From assembly GCA_035496935.1 (NCBI GenBank), contig DATJED010000005.1, positions 1-64,000 of the forward strand: a stretch of 64,000 bases of DNA, read 5' to 3'. The position numbers and the translations under genes were made by a program. The notes beneath the pieces were generated by a model. The model saw nothing but the letters and a program-made list of their open reading frames with translations, was not told where the DNA came from and made no database searches. This DNA comes from Pseudopedobacter sp035496935. GTDB taxonomy: Bacteria > Bacteroidota > Bacteroidia > Sphingobacteriales > Sphingobacteriaceae. This document shows positions 33,746 through 42,358 of the stretch, piece by piece; position 1 is the first letter of the stretch, and each line of letters begins with the position of its first letter.

Positions 33746-34894
33746 ATGCAGTTTAAAGACATTGTAGGTCAGCAAGCGATAAAAAATCATTTAATACAAA
33801 CCGTTAAAGACGAACGAATTAGCCATGCACAGCTTTTTTTAGGCCCCGAGGGCTCAGGAAGTTTGGCTTTAGCACTGGCTTATGCTCAATATATTTCTTG
33901 CGAGGACAAGCAAGAAACAGATTCCTGTGGCGTGTGCTCGTCTTGCCGGAAATATAGCAAGTTGGTTCACCCCGATTTACATTTCTCCTATCCTTTTTTC
34001 GCAAAACACAAAGAAGACACCGCCCTAACTTTTATTGAAGAATGGCGAAACGCATTTTTAACGAACCCCTATTTAGGTTTAGATGAATGGCGTGAACAAT
34101 TGAACGCAGAGAACAAACAGGCAAACATCAACATTGCCGAAGCGCACAGCATCATCAGCAAGCTCAGTTTAAAACCTTTTGAAGCCGAATACAAAGTTTT
34201 AATCCTTTGGTTGCCCGAATATTTAGAAAAAGAAGGAAACGCACTTTTAAAAGTAATTGAAGAACCCTCGCAAAAAACACTTTTTTTATTGGTTGCTCAA
34301 AATCAGGAGCAAATATTAAATACCATTATCTCCAGAACTCAACTGGTAAAAATCCCTAAACTAAAAGCGGCCGAAATTGAAAATTATTTAGTGGTAGAAA
34401 AAGGCACCGATACCGCTTTAGCCAAAACTTTGGCTTACCTCAGCAACGGAAGCCTGCAAACAGCACTTCAATTGTTAGTTCATCAAGAAAACAATTATCA
34501 CGATTTATTTTTAGGGTGGTTAAGGGCCTGTTGGGGAAACAAAGGTCTGGAAATTGTGACTTATACAGAGGGCGAACTGTCCAAAATGGGACGTGAAAAT
34601 CAGAAAAACTTTTTGCGTTACGGAGTAAATTTAATGCGGGAATGCGCACTTTTTATCGCCCAAACTCCAGGTTTAATTCACGTTCCCGAAAAGGAATTAG
34701 ACTTTATCAGTAAATTTTCTCAGGTGTTAACTTTAGCGCAAGTGCAGGCAATTACAAATGAGCTAGAGAAAGCCCAATATCATATCGAACGAAATGCAAA
34801 CCCGAAAATATTATTTTTAGATGTATCTTTGATTTTAGTTAAAATTTTAAAATTTAAAACGCTCCGCCCAACGGCGGACTCAATTATATTATAG
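33746..34894 (+). CDS. holB: DNA polymerase III delta-prime subunit
   Basis: A 382-residue clamp-loader subunit of the AAA+ family. The N-terminus MQFKDIVGQQAIKNHLIQTV and the degenerate P-loop LGPEGSGSLALALAYA (serine replaces lysine, normal for delta-prime) are seen, followed by the zinc module CGVCSSCRKYSKLVHPD. KVLILWLPEYLEKEGNALLKVIEEP is the family's Walker B/sensor region. It is followed after three bases by ricT, the same order as holB-yaaT in Bacillus subtilis. Confidence 0.93.
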   Translation: MQFKDIVGQQAIKNHLIQTVKDERISHAQLFLGPEGSGSLALALAYAQYISCEDKQETDSCGVCSSCRKYSKLVHPDLHFSYPFFAKHKEDTALTFIEEWRNAFLTNPYLGLDEWREQLNAENKQANINIAEAHSIISKLSLKPFEAEYKVLILWLPEYLEKEGNALLKVIEEPSQKTLFLLVAQNQEQILNTIISRTQLVKIPKLKAAEIENYLVVEKGTDTALAKTLAYLSNGSLQTALQLLVHQENNYHDLFLGWLRACWGNKGLEIVTYTEGELSKMGRENQKNFLRYGVNLMRECALFIAQTPGLIHVPEKELDFISKFSQVLTLAQVQAITNELEKAQYHIERNANPKILFLDVSLILVKILKFKTLRPTADSIIL

Positions 34895-34897
34895 ATT

Positions 34898-36223
34898 ATG
34901 GGATGTGGAAGTTGTTCATCAGGCGGTGGTTGCACCCCTGCTGGCTGCAAAAGCAACGGTACCTGTTTAACAGACGGCGGTTGCAGCAAATTAGATGTTT
35001 ACGATTGGTTGTCCGATATGGATTTACCCTCAAATTATAAACCTTTTCCTTATGTTGAAATAAGGTTTAAAGGATCAAGAAAAGATTTTTATCGCAATGA
35101 AGAGAACATTTACCTAGAAGCGGGTGAATTGGTTGCGGTAGAAACAACTACCGGCGGCTATGATATCGGCCATGTAACGCTTACCGGCGAATTAGTGCGT
35201 ATGCAGATGAAGCGCAAACGCGTAACCGAGGAAAAAGCCCCGTTAAAAATCTACAGAAAAGCCACACCACAGGACGTGGAGAAATGGAAAAACGCAAAAG
35301 AGAAAGAATCAGAAACAATGCATAAAGCCAGAACCATAGCTTTAGAGCTGGGTTTAGCAATGAAACTTTCTGACGTTGAGTACCAAGGAGATCGATCCAA
35401 AGCTACGTTTTATTACACCGCCGATGGCAGGGTTGACTTTAGAGAGTTGATTAAAAAATTGGCCGAATCTTTTAGAGTGCGTATAGAAATGCGCCAAATT
35501 GGTATGCGCCAAGAAGCCAGCAGATTAGGAGGAATTGGCTCATGCGGGCGAGAGCTTTGTTGCAGCACATGGTTAACAGATTTTAAAACAGTTTCTACCG
35601 CTTCTGCCAGGTACCAGAATCTATCTTTAAACACACTAAAACTCGCTGGGCAGTGTGGCAAGCTGAAATGCTGCTTAAATTATGAGCTAGATACTTATAT
35701 GGATGCGCTGAAAACCATCCCATCTAATGCGGATAGGTTAAAGACAGAAAAAGGAGAAGCAAGACTGCAAAAAACAGATATTTTTAAGCAACTGATGTGG
35801 TTCAGCTATTTCGGAGAAGATAATGCTTGGATTCCTGTAGAAGCAAAACGCGTAAAAGAAATTCAGGAAATGAATAAACGAGGCGAAAAACCTGAAGATT
35901 TGCGTGATTTAGCGGTTGTAATGGAAGAGCTAAAAGCCACAGAAAAGTCCTTTGATTACGAAAATGTTGTAGGACAAGACAGCTTAACTCGTTTAGACGA
36001 AAAAGCCCGTAAAAAGAAAAACAATAACAGAAACAAAAACAGAAATAATAGGCCGACCCGCAATACCGAAAACAGTGGAGCCGCTACTAATTTGCAGAAA
36101 AAGCCCAATCCAAATAATAATGTAAAGACGTTGCCAGAAAACGGAGAAAAAGCTAACCCGCCAAAGCGGAATAACCGGAACAAAAAACGCAGGAATAACA
36201 ATAACAAACCCGATCAGGAATAA
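34898..36223 (+). CDS. ricT: RicT/PSP1-domain protein
   Basis: A 441-residue PSP1-family protein related to B. subtilis RicT (YaaT), part of an Fe-S RNA-maturation complex. A cysteine-rich N-terminus (CGSCSSGGGC, CKSNGTCLTDGGC) precedes the PSP1 core (about 65-150). Two further cysteine clusters are CGRELCCS (Cys216, 221, 222) and CGKLKCC (Cys253, 258, 259). The last 75 residues are an asparagine/lysine/arginine-rich, disordered tail likely to bind nucleic acid. It lies between holB and gldH; its stop overlaps the gldH ATG (TAATG). RicA and RicF are not seen in this window. Confidence 0.92.
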   Translation: MGCGSCSSGGGCTPAGCKSNGTCLTDGGCSKLDVYDWLSDMDLPSNYKPFPYVEIRFKGSRKDFYRNEENIYLEAGELVAVETTTGGYDIGHVTLTGELVRMQMKRKRVTEEKAPLKIYRKATPQDVEKWKNAKEKESETMHKARTIALELGLAMKLSDVEYQGDRSKATFYYTADGRVDFRELIKKLAESFRVRIEMRQIGMRQEASRLGGIGSCGRELCCSTWLTDFKTVSTASARYQNLSLNTLKLAGQCGKLKCCLNYELDTYMDALKTIPSNADRLKTEKGEARLQKTDIFKQLMWFSYFGEDNAWIPVEAKRVKEIQEMNKRGEKPEDLRDLAVVMEELKATEKSFDYENVVGQDSLTRLDEKARKKKNNNRNKNRNNRPTRNTENSGAATNLQKKPNPNNNVKTLPENGEKANPPKRNNRNKKRRNNNNKPDQE

Positions 36224-36696
36224 TGAAATTTAAAAAGTTGTTGCTCTTGTTTTCTTTATTAATTTGGGTTTTGCAAGCTTGCGTAAACCCAAATGTTAAA
36301 GTGGATACTTATAATGCCATCCCGAAACAAAATTGGACCTACGTAAATCCGGTTAAAGCTACTTTAAACGTTACGGATAGCACACAAGCGTATAACATAT
36401 ATGTGAACTTTAGGCATACTGCAGATTATAAATATGCAAACATCTGGTTAAGGTTTCACATTATTGGGCCTAACCAAAAAGATGTTCCGGTAAGGCAAGA
36501 GTTTCAGCTTGCCATGCCAGACGGGCAATGGTTGGGTACCGGTTCGGGTAATTTATTTACTTACCAACTTATTTATAAGCAAAACTACAAATTTGCAAGT
36601 ACCGGAAAATATACGCTAATTGTTGAACAAAATATGAGAGACAATCCGCTGAAAGCAGTTAGTGATGTAGGAATTTATGTTGAACTAGCGAAGTAA
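36223..36696 (+). CDS. gldH: Gliding motility lipoprotein GldH
   Basis: A 157-residue lipoprotein. The signal peptide ends in a good lipobox (WVLQAC), so Cys20 should be lipidated. The mature part matches GldH (NTYNAIPKQNWTY-like start, YNIYVNFRHTADYKYANIWL, QNMRDNPLKAVSDVGIYVE). In Flavobacterium johnsoniae GldH is needed for gliding; homologues also occur in non-gliding relatives, so motility cannot be inferred. It is translationally coupled to ricT by a one-base overlap. Confidence 0.9.
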   Translation: MKFKKLLLLFSLLIWVLQACVNPNVKVDTYNAIPKQNWTYVNPVKATLNVTDSTQAYNIYVNFRHTADYKYANIWLRFHIIGPNQKDVPVRQEFQLAMPDGQWLGTGSGNLFTYQLIYKQNYKFASTGKYTLIVEQNMRDNPLKAVSDVGIYVELAK

Positions 36697-36795
36697 ACTT
36701 ATCTGACCTAAAGTATAACTTGTAACGTTCAAAAACATATAATCCATAAAAAGTTTAAAAAACCAAACAAATAAGCCTGACTTTTGTAAGAACAA

Positions 36796-38754
36796 ATGAT
36801 GCAAAAGCCAACAAACCAACATTGCTGCGGTAACGATGACCATAACAAACCATCGGAACAAGCAAATGAAGAACATAATCATTCTCATGAGCATAATCAT
36901 GATTCGCCCAACCACTGGCAGTTGTTAACTGCCTTGGCGATATTATTTGTGATGTTAGTTCTGGAGTTTGGATTTCATTTTACACCGAATTTTTATCTTT
37001 CCTTTTTTATTTATTTAGTTGCTTATCTACTAGCCGGTTTTGATGTGCTAAACCTTGCCTTCCGCAAAGCAATTAGATTTGATTTTTTCAACGAGTTTGT
37101 GTTAATGAGCGTGGCAACCATTGGCGCCTTTAGTATCGGCGCTTTTAGCGAGGGCGTAGCAGTAATGGTGTTTTATTCTCTGGGCGAATGGTTTCAGGAT
37201 GTTGCGGTAAATAACGCTAAACAGAGTATAAAAGGTCTCTTAGATAGTCGGCCGGATACGGTAACTTTAGTAAAAAACAACCAGAACATCCAAACAAAAG
37301 CTTCGGAAATAAACGTAGGTGATGTCATCAGCGTAAAAGCGGGAGAAAAAGTAGCATTAGACGGTATTTTACTGAATGAAAAAGCTAGTTTTAACACAGC
37401 TGCATTAACCGGAGAAAGCAAACCAGCATCAAAATACAAAAATGAGGAGGTTTTAGCAGGAATGATCAATACCAATGCGGTTGTAAATATTAAAGTCACC
37501 ACACTTTTTAAAGACAGCAAACTCAGCAAAATTTTGGAATTGGTACAAGATGCCACTGCCCGAAAATCGAAAACACAGCTATTTATTTCAAAATTTGCTA
37601 AGATCTATACTCCCATTGTTTTCGGTTTAGCCTTGCTGGTAATTTTAGTCCCGATTCTTTTCGTGGACGATTACGTGTTTAGAGAATGGCTTTACCGCTC
37701 TTTGGTTTTTCTGGTAATTAGTTGCCCTTGCGCATTGGTGGTTTCTATACCCTTGGGTTACTTTGGCGGAATCGGTTTAGCTTCAAAAAACGGTATTCTT
37801 TTTAAAGGCGCTAATTTTATGGACACCATTACCGAGGTGGACACCGTTGTATTCGATAAAACCGGAACCTTAACCCACGGTGTTTTTGAAGTGCAGGAGA
37901 TTAAAGCTGTCGGCATCAGCCAAGAACAATTATTGAATTATACGGCAGCTGTTGAAAACCATTCCTCGCACCCGATTGCCAAAGCAATCCTCCGCAAAAG
38001 CGGAAACGATTTTGAAAAATTAAGCGTTTCTGATATAGAAGAAATTGCCGGATACGGCTTAAAAGCTAAAGTTGAAAATGATGATGTTTTAGTGGGAAAC
38101 ACAAAGTTACTCGCTAAATTCAATATTGCTTTCGACGAGGAAATTTCTGCAATTGAAGATACCGTTGTAGTAGTTGCAATCAATCAAAAATATGCTGGCT
38201 ACATTACCATTGCCGATAAAATTAAAGAAGAAGCTTTAAGTACCATCGAGGATTTACATTTGTTAGGCATCCAAACTTTAATGTTGAGTGGGGATAAACA
38301 GAACGTTGCAGATCGCGTTTCAAAAAAATTAAATATTGACAAAGCTTTTGGAGATTTGTTGCCTCAGGACAAGATTACGAAAGTAGAAGAACTGCAGAAA
38401 TCTGGAAGAAAAGTGGCTTTTATGGGCGATGGATTAAATGATGCGCCCGTGATTACGCTTGCTGATGTAGGTTTAGCAATGGGCGGTTTAGGAAGCGATG
38501 CTGCTATTGAAACTGCCGACGTAGTTATCCAAAACGATAATCCGCACAAAATTATTAGTGCAATAAAAATCGGGAAAATCACCAAAAATATTGTCTGGCA
38601 AAATATTGCGCTTGCGGGCGGCGTAAAAATCTTGGTTTTAATTTTGGGAGCCGGCGGAGTTGCTACACTTTGGGAAGCGGTAATTGCTGATGTTGGCGTA
38701 GCACTACTCGCGATTTTAAATGCGATAAGAATTCAAGGAAAGAAAGACGTTTAA
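36796..38754 (+). CDS. P1B-type heavy-metal-exporting ATPase
   Basis: A 652-residue metal pump. The cytoplasmic N-terminus is histidine-rich (HCCGNDDHNKP, HNHSHEHNHD) and replaces the usual HMA domain. Membrane helices begin near residue 45. The transport site is CPC (Cys310-Pro311-Cys312 in SCPCALVVSIP), the phosphorylation site Asp354 in DKTGTLTHG, and TGES, SHPIAKAI and GDGLNDAPV mark the A, N and P domains. CPC plus a His-rich tail suggests Zn/Cd/Pb (or Co) export. A near -7 element, GACTTTTG, ends ten bases before the ATG. No metalloregulator gene is adjacent. Confidence 0.92.
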   Translation: MMQKPTNQHCCGNDDHNKPSEQANEEHNHSHEHNHDSPNHWQLLTALAILFVMLVLEFGFHFTPNFYLSFFIYLVAYLLAGFDVLNLAFRKAIRFDFFNEFVLMSVATIGAFSIGAFSEGVAVMVFYSLGEWFQDVAVNNAKQSIKGLLDSRPDTVTLVKNNQNIQTKASEINVGDVISVKAGEKVALDGILLNEKASFNTAALTGESKPASKYKNEEVLAGMINTNAVVNIKVTTLFKDSKLSKILELVQDATARKSKTQLFISKFAKIYTPIVFGLALLVILVPILFVDDYVFREWLYRSLVFLVISCPCALVVSIPLGYFGGIGLASKNGILFKGANFMDTITEVDTVVFDKTGTLTHGVFEVQEIKAVGISQEQLLNYTAAVENHSSHPIAKAILRKSGNDFEKLSVSDIEEIAGYGLKAKVENDDVLVGNTKLLAKFNIAFDEEISAIEDTVVVVAINQKYAGYITIADKIKEEALSTIEDLHLLGIQTLMLSGDKQNVADRVSKKLNIDKAFGDLLPQDKITKVEELQKSGRKVAFMGDGLNDAPVITLADVGLAMGGLGSDAAIETADVVIQNDNPHKIISAIKIGKITKNIVWQNIALAGGVKILVLILGAGGVATLWEAVIADVGVALLAILNAIRIQGKKDV

Positions 38755-38811
38755 TTCTTGATTTTAAAACCAAAAACCTTTTTATAATTTTGATAATCAA
38801 TACGAAACGCT

Positions 38812-39177
38812 ATGAATACTACTGACAAACATAACGACCGTGTGGCAAAAATGACCTTCGCTTCGGTTTATCCACATTTACTGACAAAAATCGAAAAGAA
38901 AGGCAGAACAAAAGAAGAATTGCACCAAGTAATTGAATGGTTAACTGGCTATAATGAACAAAAATTACAAGAACTTATCGAAGAAAAAGCAACGTTTGAA
39001 ATATTTTTTCAGAACGCAAAACTAAATCCGAGCGCTTACCTTATTACCGGTGTAATCTGTGGCTATCGGATAGAAGAAATCGAAAATCCGTTAACACAAA
39101 AGGTGAGATATTTGGATAAACTGGTAGACGAGCTGGCAAAAGGCCGGAAAATGGAGAAAATTTTACGGACTTCATAA
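38812..39177 (+). CDS. DUF2200-family protein
   Basis: A 121-residue cytoplasmic protein of the DUF2200 family. Diagnostic blocks are KMTFASVYPHLLTKIEKKGRTKEEL, VIEWLTGYN and ICGYRIEEIENPLTQKVRYLDKLVDELAKG. I recall no assigned function for the family. It starts 57 bases after the metal ATPase and ends three bases before the convergent S1/P1 nuclease gene. Confidence 0.88.
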   Translation: MNTTDKHNDRVAKMTFASVYPHLLTKIEKKGRTKEELHQVIEWLTGYNEQKLQELIEEKATFEIFFQNAKLNPSAYLITGVICGYRIEEIENPLTQKVRYLDKLVDELAKGRKMEKILRTS

Positions 39178-39180
39178 AGA

Positions 39181-39972
39181 TTACCTATAAATCTCATTCA
39201 ACAGCCCAGCCAGTCTAATTCCCGCTTTTTGAATACGCTCTTTATAAATTTTCGAATGTTGCGGATAATAGTTGTAATCTAAACTCGCTTTCCCTTCAAT
39301 CTCTTTATATAACTTCGCACTAATTTGGTACGATTCGAAAAGCCATTTTGTAAGCTCATCACTTTGCCATTCCTTAATTTTAGCATCACTTACATTATCA
39401 AGCGCTGTGGCCATTTCGGTAAAGGTAAGTCCGTTATATTCTATTAATCCGCTATCCCAAATAGAGTGCAGGTTCGATTGTTTGTAATTAAACCTCAATT
39501 TAATTTTGTTGCCACCTTCGTCTTCTGCCCGGCTCACATGCATTGGTTGGTGTAAATCGCCAACTAAGTGAATTACCATTTTTAAAGCGAATAGCCGCTC
39601 TTCTTTAATCGTTTTTTTATTTTTCAATTCGGCTACCATTTTTAATAACGCATTATAAACATTTGCCGAAGTGTCACTTTTAAGCGCTTTTACAAACTCA
39701 CTATAATTCAAGTTTTCCGGAAGGTTGATATAATGCCAACTTCCTTGCTCACGATATTTCGGATTTGACCTAATTTCGTCCGCAAAAGTACTTACCATCG
39801 GCATTTCTTCGTCGCCCAAAATGGCTTTTACTGCAACTTTCGTTTTAGTGCTCAAATGGTTTTCTGCTATTTTAGCGATAGACCGATGCCCCGTAACTCC
39901 CCAGGAAATCAATAAAAAAGCACCAAACAAAGCTATACCTGGGAAAAGAAATTTCGATCTCATTTTTTTCAA
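39181..39972 (-). CDS. S1/P1-family nuclease
   Basis: A 263-residue zinc-dependent nuclease with an N-terminal export signal. Cleavage after LLIS would leave Trp24 as the mature N-terminus, the hallmark zinc ligand of the family, with His29 in WGVTGHR. HLVGDLHQPMHVSRAEDEGGN and SNLHSIWDSGLIE provide the remaining zinc ligands. It should degrade single-stranded nucleic acid in the periplasm or outside, for nutrient scavenging. A -7 element lies at 39984-39991. Confidence 0.93.
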   Translation of the reverse strand: MKKMRSKFLFPGIALFGAFLLISWGVTGHRSIAKIAENHLSTKTKVAVKAILGDEEMPMVSTFADEIRSNPKYREQGSWHYINLPENLNYSEFVKALKSDTSANVYNALLKMVAELKNKKTIKEERLFALKMVIHLVGDLHQPMHVSRAEDEGGNKIKLRFNYKQSNLHSIWDSGLIEYNGLTFTEMATALDNVSDAKIKEWQSDELTKWLFESYQISAKLYKEIEGKASLDYNYYPQHSKIYKERIQKAGIRLAGLLNEIYR

Positions 39973-39983
39973 AAATTTAAACT

Positions 39984-39991
39984 CAAATATA
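39984..39991 (-). promoter_or_regulatory. -7 promoter element of the S1/P1 nuclease gene
   Basis: The minus strand reads TATATTTG, an exact TAnnTTTG match, 11 bases upstream of the start codon, giving a very short leader. Confidence 0.45.
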
Positions 39992-40105
39992 GACGATTAG
40001 TTTCGGAAAAAAAGCGGTACTAACCCTTGTATCATTAATCTGACAATCAAGAAAAAGCATCTTAATTTTCAAAATCTTATCTTTATCATAAACGATTAAA
40101 AAATT

Positions 40106-41740
40106 ATGTCAAAAGGATTTTTTAAAGTACCCACGCCCCATAACGAGCCAATATTTTCCTATGCACCTGGCACAAAAGAAAGGATGCTGTTAAAACAGGC
40201 TTTGGCCGAAGCTGGTAAAAAGCAAATTGATATTCCGATGTATATTGGCGCAAAGGAAGTAACTACAAAAAACAAAAAGCCGATTTCACCCCCACATCTG
40301 CACCAGCACATTTTAGGATATTTCAATTATGGAGATAAAAGCCATGTGCAAGAAGCAATTTCCGCAGCCTTGTCCGCAAAAGCAGATTGGGAAAATTTGC
40401 CTTGGGAGCATCGGGCATCGATTTTTTTAAAAGCTGCGGATTTGATAGCCACCAAATATCGTTACGAAATAAATGCTGCAACCATGTTGGGGCAGTCGAA
40501 AAATGCTTTTCAGGCAGAAATAGATTCGGCTTGCGAAATCATCGATTTTTTACGTTTCAACGTAAGTTATATGGCGGAAATTTATGCGCAACAACCTCCA
40601 ATTTCGCCCGAAGGCGTTTGGAACCGTTTAGAGCAACGTCCCCTTGAAGGATTTATATTTGCGCTGACCCCTTTTAATTTCACGGCTATCGCCGGAAATC
40701 TACCAACTTCTTGCGCCATGATGGGCAATGTAGTGGTTTGGAAACCTGCCGACACCCAAGTTTATTCCGCAAATGTTTTAATGAGGGTTTTTAAGGAAGC
40801 GGGTGTGCCAAAAGGTGTGATAAATTTGATTTATGCCGATGGACCCGAAGTTGGCGAGGTTGTTTTTAATCACCCGGATTTTGCTGGAATACACTTTACT
40901 GGCTCAACAGCGGTATTTCAGCAGATTTGGAAAAACATTGGCAACAACATCCATAAATACAAAAGCTATCCACGCATTGTAGGCGAAACGGGCGGAAAAG
41001 ACTTTATTTTGGTTCATCCATCTGCCGATTGGGAAGTCGCATCAACCGGAATTGTCCGTGGCGCATTTGAATATCAGGGGCAAAAATGTTCTGCAGCATC
41101 ACGGGCTTATATCCCAAAATCGCTATGGCCAAAAATGAAAAAGAAAATGCTAGCGGATGTAGCTTCATTTAAAATGGGCGATGTTGAAGATTTCAACAAT
41201 TTTATAAATGCGGTTATCAACGAAAAATCTTTTGATAAACTGGCAAGCTACATAGAACAAACAAAAAAAGACAAAGAGGCAGAAATTATTTGTGGCGGCG
41301 GTTATGATAAATCTGTTGGATACTTTATAGAACCTACAATTATTGTGACTACCAATCCGAAATATACGACTATGTGCGAAGAACTTTTTGGTCCGGTTTT
41401 AACAGTTTACATTTATGAGGATAATGAATTTGAGCAAACTTTGGAATTGATAAATGAAACCTCAAATTATGCGCTTACAGGTTCTATTTTCGCTCAGGAC
41501 AGGTACGCAATTGAACAGGCTTCTGTAGTTTTAAAAAACGCTGCCGGCAATTTTTACATCAATGATAAATGTACCGGCGCCGTAGTTGGGCAACAACCCT
41601 TTGGTGGCGCAAGAGGTTCGGGTACCAATGATAAAGCCGGTTCAATGATTAATTTATTGCGGTGGGTTTCCCCCCGAACAATCAAGGAAACTTTTAATCC
41701 GCCTACGGATTACCGCTATCCTTTTATGGAAGAAGACTAA
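40106..41740 (+). CDS. pruA: L-glutamate gamma-semialdehyde dehydrogenase
   Basis: It oxidises glutamate semialdehyde/pyrroline-5-carboxylate to glutamate with NAD, the second step of proline breakdown. At 544 residues it is the stand-alone type rather than the PutA fusion. GFIFALTPFNFTAIAGNLP, FTGSTAVFQQIW, the glutamate loop VGETGGKDFILV, catalytic Cys328 in GQKCSAASRAYI and CEELFGPVLTVYIYED identify the family. No proline dehydrogenase gene is adjacent. Confidence 0.95.
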   Translation: MSKGFFKVPTPHNEPIFSYAPGTKERMLLKQALAEAGKKQIDIPMYIGAKEVTTKNKKPISPPHLHQHILGYFNYGDKSHVQEAISAALSAKADWENLPWEHRASIFLKAADLIATKYRYEINAATMLGQSKNAFQAEIDSACEIIDFLRFNVSYMAEIYAQQPPISPEGVWNRLEQRPLEGFIFALTPFNFTAIAGNLPTSCAMMGNVVVWKPADTQVYSANVLMRVFKEAGVPKGVINLIYADGPEVGEVVFNHPDFAGIHFTGSTAVFQQIWKNIGNNIHKYKSYPRIVGETGGKDFILVHPSADWEVASTGIVRGAFEYQGQKCSAASRAYIPKSLWPKMKKKMLADVASFKMGDVEDFNNFINAVINEKSFDKLASYIEQTKKDKEAEIICGGGYDKSVGYFIEPTIIVTTNPKYTTMCEELFGPVLTVYIYEDNEFEQTLELINETSNYALTGSIFAQDRYAIEQASVVLKNAAGNFYINDKCTGAVVGQQPFGGARGSGTNDKAGSMINLLRWVSPRTIKETFNPPTDYRYPFMEED

Positions 41741-41901
41741 AGAATTAGCAATTACTTTCTGGAAATACTTGATTTTTTGTGTAACAATTGCGAAACAACA
41801 ATTATTATCCGTAAAAACCGTTTAAAAAATAATACCTCGCAAAAAAAATAGCACAGTTTTTGAAAAACGCTATTCCATCATCTACTTAAAAACATTTAAT
41901 C

Positions 41902-42291
41902 ATGTATAAATTGAAAAAAACAATTTTATCTAGCGTAGCATTATTAATTTTCGTTGTCATGTCTTCGTTTCGGATGCCAGAACCCGATGCCATCTTAGGC
42001 ACATGGAAAGAGAAGGACGGCACAAAAACCATCGAAATATATAAGGTAAAAACCAGCTACTTTGGAAAGATAACAGAAAATTTAAGCGACCATGAAAACA
42101 AATTACAACCGGGGACGGTAATTATGAAAGACTTTGTGTACGAGGACGGAGAGTGGGAAGGAACAGTTGAAATTCCTACCAAAGATTTAAGTTTAAAAGG
42201 GAAGATTACAATGCAAAACGAAAACGAAATCAAATCAACAGCTACCGTTGTGTTTATCGGGAAATCTAAAACTTGGTTAAGGGTGAAATAA
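41902..42291 (+). CDS. DUF2147-family exported protein
   Basis: A 129-residue protein with a signal peptide or anchor (KTILSSVALLIFVVMSSFRM). The mature part fits DUF2147: ILGTWKEKDGTKTIEIYK, YFGKITENLSDH and a C-terminal GKSKTWLRVK in place of the usual lipocalin-like end. It is probably periplasmic; the family has no firm function. It is monocistronic, and an inverted repeat at 42317-42351 separates it from the radical SAM gene. Confidence 0.83.
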   Translation: MYKLKKTILSSVALLIFVVMSSFRMPEPDAILGTWKEKDGTKTIEIYKVKTSYFGKITENLSDHENKLQPGTVIMKDFVYEDGEWEGTVEIPTKDLSLKGKITMQNENEIKSTATVVFIGKSKTWLRVK

Positions 42292-42316
42292 CCAGTTTAG
42301 TCAAATGTATTGTTGT

Positions 42317-42351
42317 CAAAGCTATACAAATCATTTTTTTCAATAGCTTTG
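42317..42351 (+). promoter_or_regulatory. Inverted repeat overlapping the radical SAM promoter
   Basis: CAAAGCTAT (42317-42325) and ATAGCTTTG (42343-42351) are a perfect 9-bp inverted repeat with a 17-base spacer. The right arm contains TAGCTTTG (42344-42351), an exact -7 element, ending seven bases before the TTG start at 42359. It could be an operator or a terminator hairpin of the preceding gene. Confidence 0.45.
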
Positions 42352-42358
42352 CAACAGC

